The position numbers and the translations under genes were made by a program. Below the pieces are notes generated by a model. The model worked only from the letters and a program-made list of their open reading frames with translations. It did no database searches and was not told where the DNA came from. A stretch of DNA of 64,000 bases from Glandiceps talaboti (Eukaryota; Hemichordata; Enteropneusta; Spengelidae), in NCBI RefSeq assembly GCF_964340395.1, contig NC_135550.1:8189864-8253863 (forward strand), written 5' to 3'. Of the stretch, positions 12,752 through 22,507 are shown in pieces. Numbering within the stretch: the stretch's first letter is position 1; each line of letters opens with the position of its first letter.

Positions 12752-15700
12752 CAGTACTATACTACTGATGACACTTACTTCTACAATCAGTACTCTGAAA
12801 CCTAGAACACAGTAAATGAAAGTAATCATACCTTTTGCATTTCTTTATGAGTTGCATTGCTTTTCTTCTTGTCATCTTGTAATAAATGAATGGCATGTGG
12901 TATAGCAGGTAATATGATTTCATAACATTCCTATAATGAGAATGAAAAAAGCTTCAGTGTTTAAAGTGACACCAGCTGAGTTTAGAAGCACTGTACTCAA
13001 GTGAAAAAACTTACACATAAAACTACATTCCAGTATTATGCTAATGTCAATGCATGTCTTCTATAACTTTATGATAATGATTGTCTTCTGTCATTGCTAG
13101 AATAGTTGATAGTATAGTAGGAATTTCCTGTCACATTTTTTGATACATATCATAAATTACGTCATCGGACCATTTATGAGTTATATCTTAATACCAAGTT
13201 TGAGTTCAGTCAATTGCAAGTGATGGTTATGTGTGCTTGCGCCCCTTTAAGTTCAATCAATAATGATATATTATGTAAACACCATTGGACGGAGTCTATA
13301 TCATCATTCTTACAAACACTGAACAAATTTTGGATTTTTGTATACAAAAAAACGAGTATGCTCTTCAGCTAATTTCACATCATATCTTGACAGCAGATTT
13401 GATGGAATTGTGGATGTACATGTACATCTACATGTCAAAGATTTGGCACTGCAGTACATGGAAAGACACAACTAATTTGTGGCTATGAAATGTAAGCAGG
13501 CAATGGTCTTCTATTTTCCATGAAAAAAAAAAAAATTATTATAAATCATCTTTTTTTTCAACATACCTGTGCTCCCTTGAGACTTCCAGGAAGGTTTACA
13601 ATAAGAGTTTTCCCACGAATGCCACACACTGGTCTGTAAGAAATTCATTTTTTTTTAAAATTCCATTTTTCCTTCCGATGTCAGGTAAGTAAAACAAATG
13701 AATTAAACTGTTTGTCTAACTACAAATATTAGATAAAAACTACTTTCGTAAAAACTAAAAACTTTTAACATCATGCAAGACACAGGATCTAATTAGATAT
13801 TTTGTGGCACAAAAATGAATTAGTTAGATTTGTAAAATTTGAACCAACAAAGTCCTAACAACTCAACCAATCAAGTGAATCCTACCAAACCAACCAATCA
13901 AGAGAACCTTACTAACCTCAATGAATCAAGTGAAGCTTGTCACCCTAACCAATCAAGAGAGTCATACCAGCCCAACCAATCAAGTGAATCCTACCAAACC
14001 AACCAATCAAGTGAAGCCCATCATCCCAACTAATCAAGAGAGTCATACCAACCCAACCAATCAACTGAGTCCTATCAACCCCTCTATGAAATGGTTCTTT
14101 TCTGGTTGAAACTCACTCATCTGGTACAGTGTGACTTTTTGTACATCAACAGTATGAGCACAAAGAAACACAACTAAATTACAACCATAACTCAGATCTT
14201 TTTATTATTATACTAAAAAGGTTTCCATGGACTGACCACGAAGATTTTATCACTGATTATGAACTCACCTAGACAGCATAGCCATTGATGTAATCTTCAA
14301 TGAACCAATCAACATGGCTGTGGCTAGTCCGGGGCATTCTTTTTCTATGACTGCTTTGGTAGCCTGTAAACAATGCAGAAAAGCATTTGTATTTGTCTCC
14401 ATCTCTCATTACACTACAATTGAGGTATTCATGCACTCCTCATGCAACCTACTGGTTTGAACTGAAAATACTTAGAGTGATTATCTGTGCCAGCATGTTG
14501 AAAGTTCCTTAGATTTGTACTTTAAAGTGGCCACAAGAATCAATGTCAAACAACATTGACCAAGTCTGTGTTTGTAACTCAATTGAAATTGCAAAAAAAA
14601 TGTCAAAAATGTGTAAAATGCTTGTTACTGTATTTATAATGTATGAACATTTTTGACATTTATTAATCTTTTTGCAATTTATTGAGCTACTAACAAGGAC
14701 TTGGTATATGTTGTTTCACAGTAATTTTTCAAATAAACGCCACGACACAATTGTTTTATAAATTCAAAATCCAAAATAAATACCGAATCCTCATCTGTAT
14801 TGACACTTTAACATTCATATACTTTCTTCACGCTACAAAACACAAAGTGACATACATGTAATAATGTAAAGTACATACACTACACGTACGCCAATATTTT
14901 TGCTATGGTTCTAACAAGTTTTGCAAATGTGAACATTTCAATTCTTTCTCTTGTCACACTGATTTGTAGCATGATAACACCAAATAAACAAGAATTTGTC
15001 CCATAACAATAAATACAATTTGTGATGGTGAAGCCGACAAGGCTGAGAAAATTGATTTCAGTATGGCTGCTGAGGGGAGAGATCTGTGACCTCTGATCAA
15101 TAGGGAACTTGCAAACCCGCCATGTTGAATGTTGCATCATGGGAAATGTGATAATAAATACTGATAAATTGGTATTGTAAACAATATTGTTACATTGTTT
15201 GCACCCACGAATGATCAATTCATAGTTACCCTGACAATTGTGGGAGGTTTTTGTTATTGGTAGCCCCAGATTAGGTATTACGATAACCACAGATAATCCC
15301 ATAGTCCTTTGCATCTAAGCATGCTAAGCATGCTAAGTCTGGATTGCAAGTTCCCTATTCCATTCTGATTCTCAGAAATTACTATTCTCCATATTTGGCC
15401 ATACGTTGTTCTGAATCGGCAATGTTTTGCGAGAGTATTTTATTTGGTAAGTTTAGCTCATGTCTAGGTAATAAATCTTGACTCATAATTACCCATGTAT
15501 GTACTCCATCATTACACCTACATACCTTTCACTATAATATACATTTTGTGTGTTCATTCTTTTAATTATTTTTTCTTACATTAGTATATAACCTGAAAAA
15601 TCCAGGCATTCCTTCCACCTTATATAATGCACTCTCTCTTACATGGGAAGTGAGTGGTTACATAAGTGGACCAATGACTGGACCTTTCACACTAAATTTA

Positions 15701-16573
15701 GTATATACAAAGGTTGACCATATGTCTATACACTCCTACACAATACATACCCCATCTTTATAATGACGATACTGATTTAATTTGTCAGAGGTAATGTGTA
15801 CCTACATGTACATATATACATACCTCTGGAGTCACATCTCGTGGTGCGAAACCAGTACCACCAGTGGTTAAAATGAGATGTGTATGTAGTGTGTCACACC
15901 ATTCTGTTAATTTCTCCTGTAAATACAAAGAGGGTCTCCTTTATCAATTATATTTGTTATTTTATATTGTTTTCTAACAATCACAGGAAACCCTTCCAAA
16001 GGCTTATGTTATACCAATGGCATGATCATCTACGTAATAACCTTGGGTTTTTAAAAATAGTTTTCAAAGTTACCTCTGGCATGAATCTAAATTAGTGCTT
16101 TATACTACCTAAATGTTGATCCCTGGGGAGCATACAATCCATTATATCTTCTATTAGTGCATAGGATTAAAAACATTCTCATTGCAACCTCTATCCTAGC
16201 AGGTCCCCAATTATACACCTGGCTTGACTGGGATACAGTCGTAGTTCAAATCTTGCCCAAGGACTTTAGCCATTCAGACACAAATGGCAGCGACAGGACT
16301 TGAATCTGCAACCTGTAGATTCCAAGCCCACCACTCTAACCATTTGACCATCATGACTCCACTAGTACACTAGTCAACTGCATCATCTAATGTGTTATGA
16401 TCATCTTATTTTTTATATGGTCTGGGCAATAATAATGACTTCACCTATCAGGACAATTTCTCAATTTCCAAATATATCAGTCAAATTTAGGTCTGATTTC
16501 AAAACCTTGATGCAAAGTGTACATATAATAATAAATTGTATGGTGACACTGAAATATACAAATGGGACATCAC

Positions 16574-16645
<72 letters not shown>

Positions 16646-19600
16646 TGTGTGTGTGTGTGTGTGCAGTACCTTTATTTTATCGACCTCATCAGGAACTATT
16701 GATTGTACGGTAACCTCACCATTCAGCCTGAAAATGACAAGGAATAATCATTACAAAGAGCATGACATACCCAGTGTGGTGAGTAGGTCAAATCTATTAT
16801 ATATGAGTTCCCCTTTTACAGTGCAGCTCACATACATGTAGAACATCACCTGAGTGCGCGCATCACAAAAGGATCATTCTTGCACAATTGGGGTGCTAAC
16901 TATGCATTGATACACTGTTGTTCTTGCATCATCAAAGCATCTGCATGGAACAATGCTCGCATCTCTCATACAGAATAAACAGCACTTTATGCGCACATGG
17001 TTTGTGACTTAGTAATAATCATGTACTCTGCTATCAAGATTCAATGTTTATAATGAGATGCTGATGCATTGTTTACTTGATGCACTGTTAATGAGATGCT
17101 CTGTGGACACCTCAAAGGTGCAAATTGAATGTTGTTTACATACACTAATCCCCAAGAGCATTGTTCATGAAGTTTTCCAGCATAATGCTTTGAAGATGCG
17201 AGCACAGTTCATGCACAATCTCCCATTATGCTTGATCTTTACTGTATGTTACAAGTGTTTCCTATCAGTGTTTTTGGTGAGTATGTCAAATCTACCTGAG
17301 TTCCTTAGTCATTTTACCAATGTTTCCTACCAGCGTTTTTGTTAAGGTTGGTGAGTAGATCAAATCTACTCGAGTTCCCCTGTCATGTTCCCCAGGGTTT
17401 TCCCACCTCAATTTCATAACAAAGTACCGGTATGTATTAGGCGATGTAAGTTTTTCAATTCAATTCAATTCAATTCAAAAACTTTATTGTCCATTAAATT
17501 AAAAACATATAATGGAAAATTTCCTTCTGGCATTTCAGAAATCCCAATACGAATAAAAACGCTATCACAGACAACATACAACCAGACAGACAAATGTACA
17601 ACAATACTATGTAGGTCTATGGAAATATATACAGTACTAAAATCCAAACACAGTTATTACAAATCAGTGAATCCACAGTTTAAAATAGAAATAGCAGATG
17701 GGATAAAAGACTTTTTGTAGCAATTTTTCCTTGCGAGGGGAACTTTGAGTCGCCGACCTGACGGTAAAGTTTGGAACTGGTTATGTAGTGGGTGTTTTTG
17801 ATCCTTGAAAATTTGAACAGCTTTTCGTTTCATTGACTGGTGGTAGAGTTCGGATAATTGTTTCTGCTTTGAACCAATAATCCTTCCCGCCTGATTGACG
17901 ACTCGCGACAACTTTGTTCTGTCTTTAACGGTGAGATTTCCATACCAGGATACAATATTAAATGTCAATACACTTTCGATTAGTGAGCGATACACTGATG
18001 CTAATATATCCTTACTTACGTTAAAACTATTGAGCTTACGAAGCAGATAAAGGCGCTGCTGTGCTTTCTTAAAAATATGATCGACATTATCTGTAAAACT
18101 TAGGTTGGAAGCTAGGATGGTACCAAGATATGTAAAAATATGTACTTTCTCCACTTCTTCCCCGTTTATGGTGAGAGATCGACATAGTGATGTGTCTTGT
18201 TTCCGTCCCCCAACCATGCACATCTCTTTCGTTTTCCAAACATTGAGTTCAAGATAACTCTTGTCAAACCAGGATTTTAGGGTATTCACGTATAGAAAAT
18301 ACTGACCAAGTGAAAATTCATCTTTTAAGCGGGCAACCAGCGCCATGTCATCTGCAAATTTGATTAAAGTAAGAATAACATTGTTACACATAAGTTCGTT
18401 TGTGTACACAGAGAAAAGGACAGGGGACAAGACACATCCCTGAGGAGCACCCGTATTTAGCACTAATTCGTTGGAGAAATGCCCTTATTATTAAATACCA
18501 TATTTCCTTCCTCATTTGTTACCAGGGGTGCCACAACCTTACCAAAACAACATTGAATCATATTGACTTCATTCAAAAGATATGCTACATGTATATATGT
18601 ACATTTCATTTACTTGGACTCTGACATTCAAGTCACTGTGTCGCCATGAACTGTGTAAATTGGGTGTAAGTGTTTAACCGAACAACCTCTCGCAAGTTGC
18701 AGAAATACAACAGAATACCTTCCCAAAAGAGATATCAAGCTACTCATAAAGTTAAAATTGTGGAAAAGACATCATCAGAAATCTCAAAACAGAGAATAAA
18801 ATCATGTTCTCAAGCCAGTGATTATTTGATGTCACAGCTGTTGTACACTATTAACTACTGCTATACAGCAGATCAATCAAACTTTATTCTGAAAACGTCA
18901 AATTTTTCCACAAAATTTGATAAACAAACAGGTTCCACTCTAGTGATTCTACAATTGTACATTAGTAAAACAAAATAGGACTCCCTAAACTGTACATGTC
19001 TGTCCATATTTCAACAGATATTTTCTGGGGAGAACATTCAGATAAACACTGAAAAAAATATTAATTTACCCTTTCTCCTTGGTGATCAGCTGGTGCAAGT
19101 TTGCACCACTCTTGTCTTCAGCATCTCCCTGGGAACATCTATCACTGACTGAGAGTATGAGTTGAAGTAGTATAAAAAAAAAAGAGATGAAATAAGAAAA
19201 GAATAATTAATGAATGTATGAATGAGATGGCTGGAAATTTTCACCACAAAACAAACACACACATTCCATACAAAGGACGACGACAATGACACCGTTGCCG
19301 TGCATTGCATGCTGCAGTGACCACATTTTAAACCTGTATATTAAGAGTTTAATTTGATTATAATTTACATAGAGACCATGATGTACTATACATTGTTATT
19401 ACAATCAGCTAAATTACAAGTGTGAAACACACTATGTCTTCAAAGAATGAAGTGGAAATTGAGTTTTTAAATGAAGCAAGGTTATATTAAAAGAATCTTT
19501 CTGGGGTTTGAAATATATTACTGTTATTTCCATTGGAAGCTGCATGTACGGCAAGTGTGTTTGTTGAATGGACTGAATGTAGTTCACCATATACTGGTCT

Positions 19601-20469
19601 TTGCCTGAATGTTTGGATATGTCCCTACGCTCCTGTACATATGATCGTCTATCATGAGAAATTTCTGTATGTCTCTTTATTTGTGTCATATTAATTTGAA
19701 AGTGAAAGTGTTTACAAGTCTGAAGGAATAGATGAACAATGTTGTGATTGAAACAATGACAGAGATAGGTAACAACATCATAGCCACTTCTCATCGAATT
19801 CTGGAAAAGTGTTTTGACGAAATCTGTGGCAGCAAATATACTAACTAGTATTACATGTTACATTTTATGTTTACAATTAAGCCCAGGCTATAGCAACTTT
19901 AAAGGAAACGAACACTGTTTCAAAAGTCTGTAGAAATAATGTTTTATGATGGGTAGAAGTAGTGTCGTTTCCTGTAGTTCGGGTGTCATCGTGATTTTCT
20001 GTATATGAGACTGTATCTGATATGAGGCTGCAGTGAATAAGAGACTGGCCTCAGATGTATGGCCCCCAATGTAAATCTGATTCTGTATCTCGCTAAGCTG
20101 AGACTAACTTTGTACTCGAGTCGTGAAACATGTACATGTACGACTACGATGCTGTATAGTCTTGATGCCAACGCGGTGTCTAACTAAACCACGTCTGGTC
20201 AAAGTCTAGCTGCTGTGTTGCAAGTATACGAACAAGCGGTGAAGCACACAATTTCATAAACAGTGCAAACCCATTCATCATGATCGCGCCGTCACATGGT
20301 TAAACATGTTTGTAACTGTGCATTCGTGGGACTCGGTTGTGACCATGGTGTAAAGCACTTCTTTAATGCGACATTACTCAGTGCAAAACGGTTATAATGA
20401 GATGTGTTTACCTGTTAAAATGCCAACTTTTACTTTATTTTGCTCTTCTTCGTGTGCAGACGTCGCCAT
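24..20469 (-). CDS. GPHN: Gephyrin (molybdenum cofactor synthesis / synaptic scaffold), 3' end outside window
   Basis: Gephyrin has a G domain that adenylylates molybdopterin and an E domain that inserts molybdate. In animals it also scaffolds inhibitory receptors at synapses. I joined 16 minus-strand exons of the main form: 20412-20469, 19070-19148, 16670-16727, 15824-15916, 14269-14363, 13567-13633, 12832-12930, 5424-5547, 4166-4321, 3644-3736, 2983-3158, 2030-2088, 1434-1587, 985-1106, 220-381 and 24-88. All have AG/GT borders and compatible phases, giving about 553 codons. The start ATG at 20469 opens [19 protein letters not shown]. The last exon ends at the conserved FALPG and a GTAAGT donor, so roughly the final 90 residues lie to the left. 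Marker motifs are [15 protein letters not shown] (G domain), [33 protein letters not shown] and [11 protein letters not shown] (E domain). Identity rests on collinear similarity to vertebrate gephyrin as I know it; exon joins are inferred from splice sites and frame. Confidence 0.96.
1688..1873. repeat. 31-bp minisatellite, six copies
   Basis: About six head-to-tail copies of a 31-bp unit (core ATCTTTGTGCAAGGTTTGAA) lie in a gephyrin E-domain intron. Copies differ by one or two bases, and the last is more diverged. Overlapping open frames on the minus strand here are only this repeat translated. Confidence 0.9.
2515..2870. repeat. Fold-back MITE family A, copy 1
   Basis: An interspersed element of about 355 bp whose right half is an imperfect hairpin. 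One arm reads CTTCATTCAGCTGGAA and the other, in reverse, AGCTAAAATGAAG. It sits in a gephyrin intron. It shares most of its length with 6727-7080, including the sequence AGCCAAGTTATTGTCTTTGA. No clear target duplication was found. Confidence 0.7.
3290..3535. repeat. Possible degraded LINE/SINE 3' end with CTGAA-type tail
   Basis: A short run of TTCAGTTCAG units borders sequence of a different composition (GGGACTACCCCGGTAGTACC). The arrangement resembles the microsatellite tail of the L2-like LINE at 17457. Element identity is uncertain. Confidence 0.35.
3790..3940. repeat. Fold-back MITE family A, short copy
   Basis: A 150-bp hairpin between gephyrin exons. The left arm has TATTATTCCCCAATAT and CTTCATTCAG; the right arm has CCGGCTGAATGAAGAAAAATATTGG. 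The loop contains TGACCTAAGG, also seen in the other copies. Confidence 0.75.
4166..5547 (-). CDS. GPHN: Gephyrin central linker, two histidine-rich exons
   Basis: Exon 5424-5547 follows directly from G-domain exon 7 in phase 0. It encodes about 41 residues dominated by His ([16 protein letters not shown] and [18 protein letters not shown]). Exon 4166-4321 continues with [15 protein letters not shown] and then enters the conserved start of the E domain ([20 protein letters not shown]). In vertebrates this central region is a long Pro/Ser-rich linker that binds partners and is heavily modified. Here it is short and His-rich. Polyhistidine of this kind often binds zinc, nickel or copper, but a metal role here is inference. 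An alternative acceptor 6 nt further into the second exon (CCAG) would remove two residues. Confidence 0.92.
6727..7080. repeat. Fold-back MITE family A, copy 2
   Basis: Full-length relative of the element at 2515-2870, in the long intron that separates the gephyrin linker from the G domain. The hairpin portion (6920-7080) keeps CCCCAATATTTTCCTTCATTC, shortened here to its core, and TGACGTAAGGG. Confidence 0.75.
7981..7997. repeat. Poly-C tract (poly-G in gephyrin pre-mRNA)
   Basis: Seventeen consecutive C on the plus strand. The gephyrin transcript therefore carries an uninterrupted G run in this intron, about 800 nt past the exon B stop. Confidence 0.95.
8334..8339 (-). promoter_or_regulatory. 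Polyadenylation signal candidate for exon B
   Basis: TTTATT on the plus strand reads AATAAA on the transcript strand, about 475 nt downstream of the TGA at 8812. It is consistent with exon B being a terminal exon. A single hexamer in AT-rich DNA is weak evidence on its own. Confidence 0.4.
8812..9533 (-). CDS. Extra gephyrin-locus exon B: terminal exon with Cys/His domain and stop
   Basis: The acceptor ATATCACAG is followed by 722 nt of open frame ending in TGA at 8812-8814. It joins exon A in phase (G|GT TGC gives AGC), continuing the zinc-cluster-like motif: CVAG then [14 protein letters not shown]. The next stretch has the pattern HNC-x(14)-W-x-V-x(3)-G-x-H-x-P-P. That pattern loosely resembles GCM/WRKY/FLYWCH-type zinc DNA-binding folds found in transposase-derived proteins. 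I infer this from spacing only, with low confidence. The rest is polar with RKRRKQ and TTRRSRN basic clusters. A minus-strand AATAAA at 8334-8339, about 475 nt past the stop, fits a terminal exon. Joined to the G domain it would give a protein of about 756 residues lacking the E domain. Confidence 0.72.
9743..10706. repeat. 55-bp minisatellite duplicating an exon end and its splice donor, about 18 copies
   Basis: About 18 head-to-tail copies of a 55-bp unit fill most of the intron between exons A and B. Read on the transcript strand, each copy contains CTGTAAACGTACATGTGG, the codons for CKRTCGG, then GTGTGTGTTGCAG and usually GTAAGTGATGG. That is the final coding piece of exon A followed by its donor site. 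The copy nearest exon A is the coding one. Some copies have lost the donor (ATAAGT). Lengths of 52-57 bp occur. Copies 5-7 (9956-10120) and 8-10 (10121-10285) are a nearly identical 165-bp second-order duplication. Confidence 0.92.
10660..11659 (-). CDS. Extra gephyrin-locus exon A: basic, Cys-rich tail, unrecognised domain
   Basis: This is an open frame of 1000 nt. It follows a polypyrimidine/AG acceptor (TTTTACAG) and ends at a GTAAGT donor at 10659. Its first codon is in frame with gephyrin exon 7 (both phase 0). The encoded segment is polar and low-complexity at first, rich in Gln, Asp, Asn and Ser. It then has a basic patch [11 protein letters not shown] that looks like a nuclear localisation signal, and a more conserved-looking C-terminal part with [15 protein letters not shown] and GGYGVCVAG. 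Cys and His spacing suggests a zinc cluster that is completed by exon B. It could be an alternative 3' part of gephyrin or an exon of a nested same-strand gene with its own unseen first exon. I do not recognise the family. The exon's last 46 nt are the origin, or the last copy, of the 55-bp array in the next intron. Confidence 0.75.
12218..12540. repeat. Imperfect tandem duplication, unit about 185 bp
   Basis: Two related segments start near 12218 and 12403. Both contain CAGTTCA(A)TTTTTATG, ATTACCAGT and GTGTGCTCTCTAA followed by CCAATTTG. A similar piece (CCTCTAAGCCAATTTGAC) occurs at 23700 downstream of the zinc transporter, so this is an interspersed family. Confidence 0.6.
12682..12748. 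repeat. (CA)n on plus, (UG)n in gephyrin pre-mRNA
   Basis: A 67-bp uninterrupted dinucleotide repeat lies about 85 nt downstream of the donor of gephyrin exon 7, the point where the two downstream exon paths diverge. Confidence 0.97.
12832..20469 (-). CDS. GPHN: Gephyrin G domain (MoaB/MogA-like), seven exons
   Basis: Seven exons (20412-20469, 19070-19148, 16670-16727, 15824-15916, 14269-14363, 13567-13633, 12832-12930) sum to 549 nt, or 183 codons, ending in phase 0. The order matches the MoaB/MogA fold: [15 protein letters not shown], then VPDEVDKIK, then [18 protein letters not shown], then [18 protein letters not shown], then [18 protein letters not shown] and NLPGS are the molybdopterin- and nucleotide-binding loops of this family. 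The domain makes adenylylated molybdopterin and trimerises. Exon 3 (16670-16727) has a weak donor (GTACTG) followed at once by a CA repeat on the transcript strand. The exon 7 donor at 12831 is where two downstream paths become possible: the linker exon at 5547, or the extra exons at 11659. Confidence 0.95.
13838..14085. repeat. Degenerate minisatellite (CCAATCAAGTGAATCCTACC type)
   Basis: Eight or more diverged units of roughly 25-30 bp built on AACCAATCAAGWGARTCNTACC lie in the intron between gephyrin exons 5 and 6. The open frames rich in Asn, Gln, Pro and Thr here are repeat translations. Confidence 0.8.
15099..15359. mobile_element. 261-bp MITE with 16-bp perfect inverted ends, TA-flanked
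   Basis: AATAGGGAACTTGCAA at 15099-15114 is matched by its exact reverse complement at 15344-15359. If the termini are GGGAACTTGCAA, the flanking dinucleotides are TA on both sides, as expected for Tc1/mariner-type targets. There is no coding capacity. It lies in a gephyrin intron. Confidence 0.75.
16577..16664. repeat. (GT)n, a CA repeat in gephyrin pre-mRNA, at an exon donor
   Basis: Nearly pure GT repeat of about 88 bp with one GCGC interruption. On the transcript strand it is (CA)n starting about 5 nt inside the intron after gephyrin exon 3, whose donor is the weak GTACTG. Confidence 0.97.
16765..17400. repeat. Interspersed family with GTGAGTAGGTCAAATCTA
   Basis: The motif GGTGAGTAGRTCAAATCTA followed by GAGTTCCC occurs near 16769, 17277 and 17350, with further related copies at 42457-42600. 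It marks diverged copies of one mobile family. No termini could be placed. Confidence 0.5.
17457..18480 (-). mobile_element. 5'-truncated non-LTR retrotransposon (L2/CR1-like reverse transcriptase)
   Basis: A same-strand open frame (about 268 codons, 17657-18463) encodes the C-terminal part of a LINE reverse transcriptase: [20 protein letters not shown], then [12 protein letters not shown] (the catalytic xADD box as FADD), then LNVWKTKEM and YLGTIL, and the terminal region [13 protein letters not shown] and PSGRRLKVP. The first half of the protein is missing. The 3' end (low coordinates) has AATAAAG and a tail of TTGAA repeats, as in L2-type elements that end in microsatellites rather than poly-A. 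It sits in the intron between gephyrin exons 2 and 3, in sense orientation. The frame is still open, so insertion may be fairly young. Confidence 0.9.
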
Positions 20470-20640
20470 TTTGAAATGAATATCAATCTGTTAGAGGGCG
20501 CTGTGTATTACCTTTGTGCGTACCTTACCCTTACGTTACAAGCGTCTGTCTAGTCTCAGACCAGCAAAGTTACCATCGCTGCGTTCAGAGTATCATAATT
20601 CACGGAATTGCTGTTTTCGTCTTGAATTAGTATAACTCTA
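20470..20640. promoter_or_regulatory. Divergent promoter between gephyrin and the ZIP transporter
   Basis: The interval between the gephyrin start codon (20469, minus) and the presumed first exon of the zinc transporter (ending at the donor after 20742, plus) is under 300 bp. It is richer in CpG than the surroundings. It contains TTAGAGGGCGCTGTG at 20490-20504, similar to the core of the bilaterian CTCF site. No convincing TATA box was seen. Transcription starts cannot be placed from sequence alone. Confidence 0.6.
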
Positions 20641-20742
20641 ACAACTGAAGACCTGTCGAGTTATATTTTGAAGGTTTCATCGCTATCGAGGCTTACTCCG
20701 GGGGCTTACTGTACTTGGACTTGGACTTTACACAGTTCAGCG
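20640..20742 (+). other. Probable non-coding first exon of the ZIP transporter gene
   Basis: A strong donor (CAGCG|GTAAGT) at 20743 faces an acceptor (ATAATTTCAG) ending at 22454, just upstream of the transporter start. This gives a 5'UTR exon followed by an intron of about 1.7 kb. The exon's 5' border is a guess. Confidence 0.55.
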
Positions 20743-21499
20743 GTAAGTTTAGCCAGTCCGATAATTCTTTCTGGTTTAGTTTACAACACTTCTGATCACG
20801 CGGATTTTGTTTTTATGATGAAAAGAAATTTAAAAAAATGTCTTCAACCATTTCGCTGTGTTTTCTTTGTGAAAGGTAATCGAACATGAACGAGTGTTAC
20901 CACTGTAAGTGTAACGTATGTCTGAGAATGACTCGTCGTTTCTCAGGGTTAGTCCCCCGTGCATCCGGGTACTCGGTATTGTAAACCAAAATGGCGATTA
21001 ATACATTTCTCGCTGATATCGGGACATTATCTTAGTAAAGTAAACCTTCCATTTCGACCCCCGGTAAATTAGATTAATGGTCATGTTAGAAATTAGTTTC
21101 GCATCTGAGAGGGTATTTCCCAAGGTCATATTATCATGTAGTATAAATGCGTTGTGGCACCCACAGGGGCGTGAAATATTGCATAGATTGTTGTTTTCCA
21201 GGTCTACAGACTAAATATAACAACCTTTTGAATATATATTCCTACCTGTACAGGGAAAGAGAGATAGTATACGTAGTACTATACATCGATACATTTGTAG
21301 CAGCAAGATTCGTATGATATTTTCCTAAGAAAACGGAAATCTAAACAATAATACACGCCCCTGTTGTGACACCCCCTGATCATACGTAGCAAAGACAATA
21401 AATAAACAACGGAACCGCTACGGCCGGATAGTGGTCTGAGCCCAGATCAAGTAATTGAAGACGAGGAAGTCAACAATTAGCTATATCTTGAGAATGCAC

Positions 21500-22215
21500 A
21501 CTTTCAGTTCCATATAATTTGGCACATAATTCACCTATAGCATATTCAAGCCTGTTGGCATAGTTTTTAGTTTTAATGAGTAATTTGCATAATTAATGAT
21601 TTTCGATAGTTTGGCTTTTATAAGAGTGCAAGCTTCAAATTTCATGTACTTTGGTACATATACCAACCATAACAATGCGTTGAAGTTTGTTGACATAGCC
21701 TTTACTTTTAATGAGTAATTTGAATAATTAATCATATCACTGAGTGGAGTGCACACTTCAAATTCCATATAACTTGACACACATACATCAACCATGACAA
21801 AGTATACATATTATCTAAACCCTGTTGATATAGTTTTTAATTTTAATCAATGACCAATTTGCATAATTAATGATTTTCGATAATTAGGCTATTTCTTAAC
21901 GCAAACTTCAAATTTCACTTGGTGCTTCTATTGAACATAGCAAATCTTAAGTGTTTGATGTAGTTGTTTATGTAGTTTTTTAATTGTGATGTGTAATTTG
22001 TATCAATCATTTTGATAATTAATGATAATTAATTAATATCTTTTGAATACAAGATAATTTAGTACATGTACTGATGATAAAGCATGTATCAGTTAAATCC
22101 TGATGTTGTCACATAACTATATGATTAATTTGCATAATCAATGATGTTTTGATATTTAGGCTATATGTTAACTATGCAATCTTCAAATTTCGCATGGTTT
22201 CATACATTTAATTTT
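21500..22215. repeat. Degenerate tandem repeat in ZIP intron 1
   Basis: Four or five diverged units of about 145-165 bp recur. Each has GTTGAYATAGTTTTTA, TTTTAATGAGTAATTTGC, ATAATTAATGATTTTCGATA and an ACTTCAAATTTC piece. Otherwise the intron holds nothing recognisable. Confidence 0.7.
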
Positions 22216-22480
22216 CCACTTAAGTGGTACATCATGTTTAATAGCTATAGTTTGGAATTTTGCATTCCAAAAGTGCGTGTAGGCCCCAAAATGTATGGTT
22301 TTTGCCCTAACAGGAGACATTTAGTTTTAATCTGGTCGGAATAGTTATGCGACGATATTCACTAACATGTGGAATCATATGCAGGATTATTCAGAACCCA
22401 TTTTTTCCAACATTGGTTTTTAATAATGACCCTGAAATCTGCTTATAATTTCAGATTAACTGCAAGATTATCAACACCAA

Positions 22481-22495
22481 ATGTGGAGGAGTTGA
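22481..22495 (+). promoter_or_regulatory. Short upstream ORF in the ZIP transporter leader
   Basis: After the acceptor at 22454 the leader contains ATG TGG AGG AGT TGA, a four-codon ORF ending 12 nt before the main start. It would lie in every spliced transcript using this acceptor and could dampen translation. That effect is inference. Confidence 0.5.
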
Positions 22496-22507
22496 AGTCA
22501 CTTAAAA

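Noticed and set aside
20450-20470. TGCACAC, a core match to the metal-response element, at the gephyrin start
   Set aside because: Lies in coding sequence of exon 1 and a 7-base degenerate match is expected by chance; not used to support zinc regulation.
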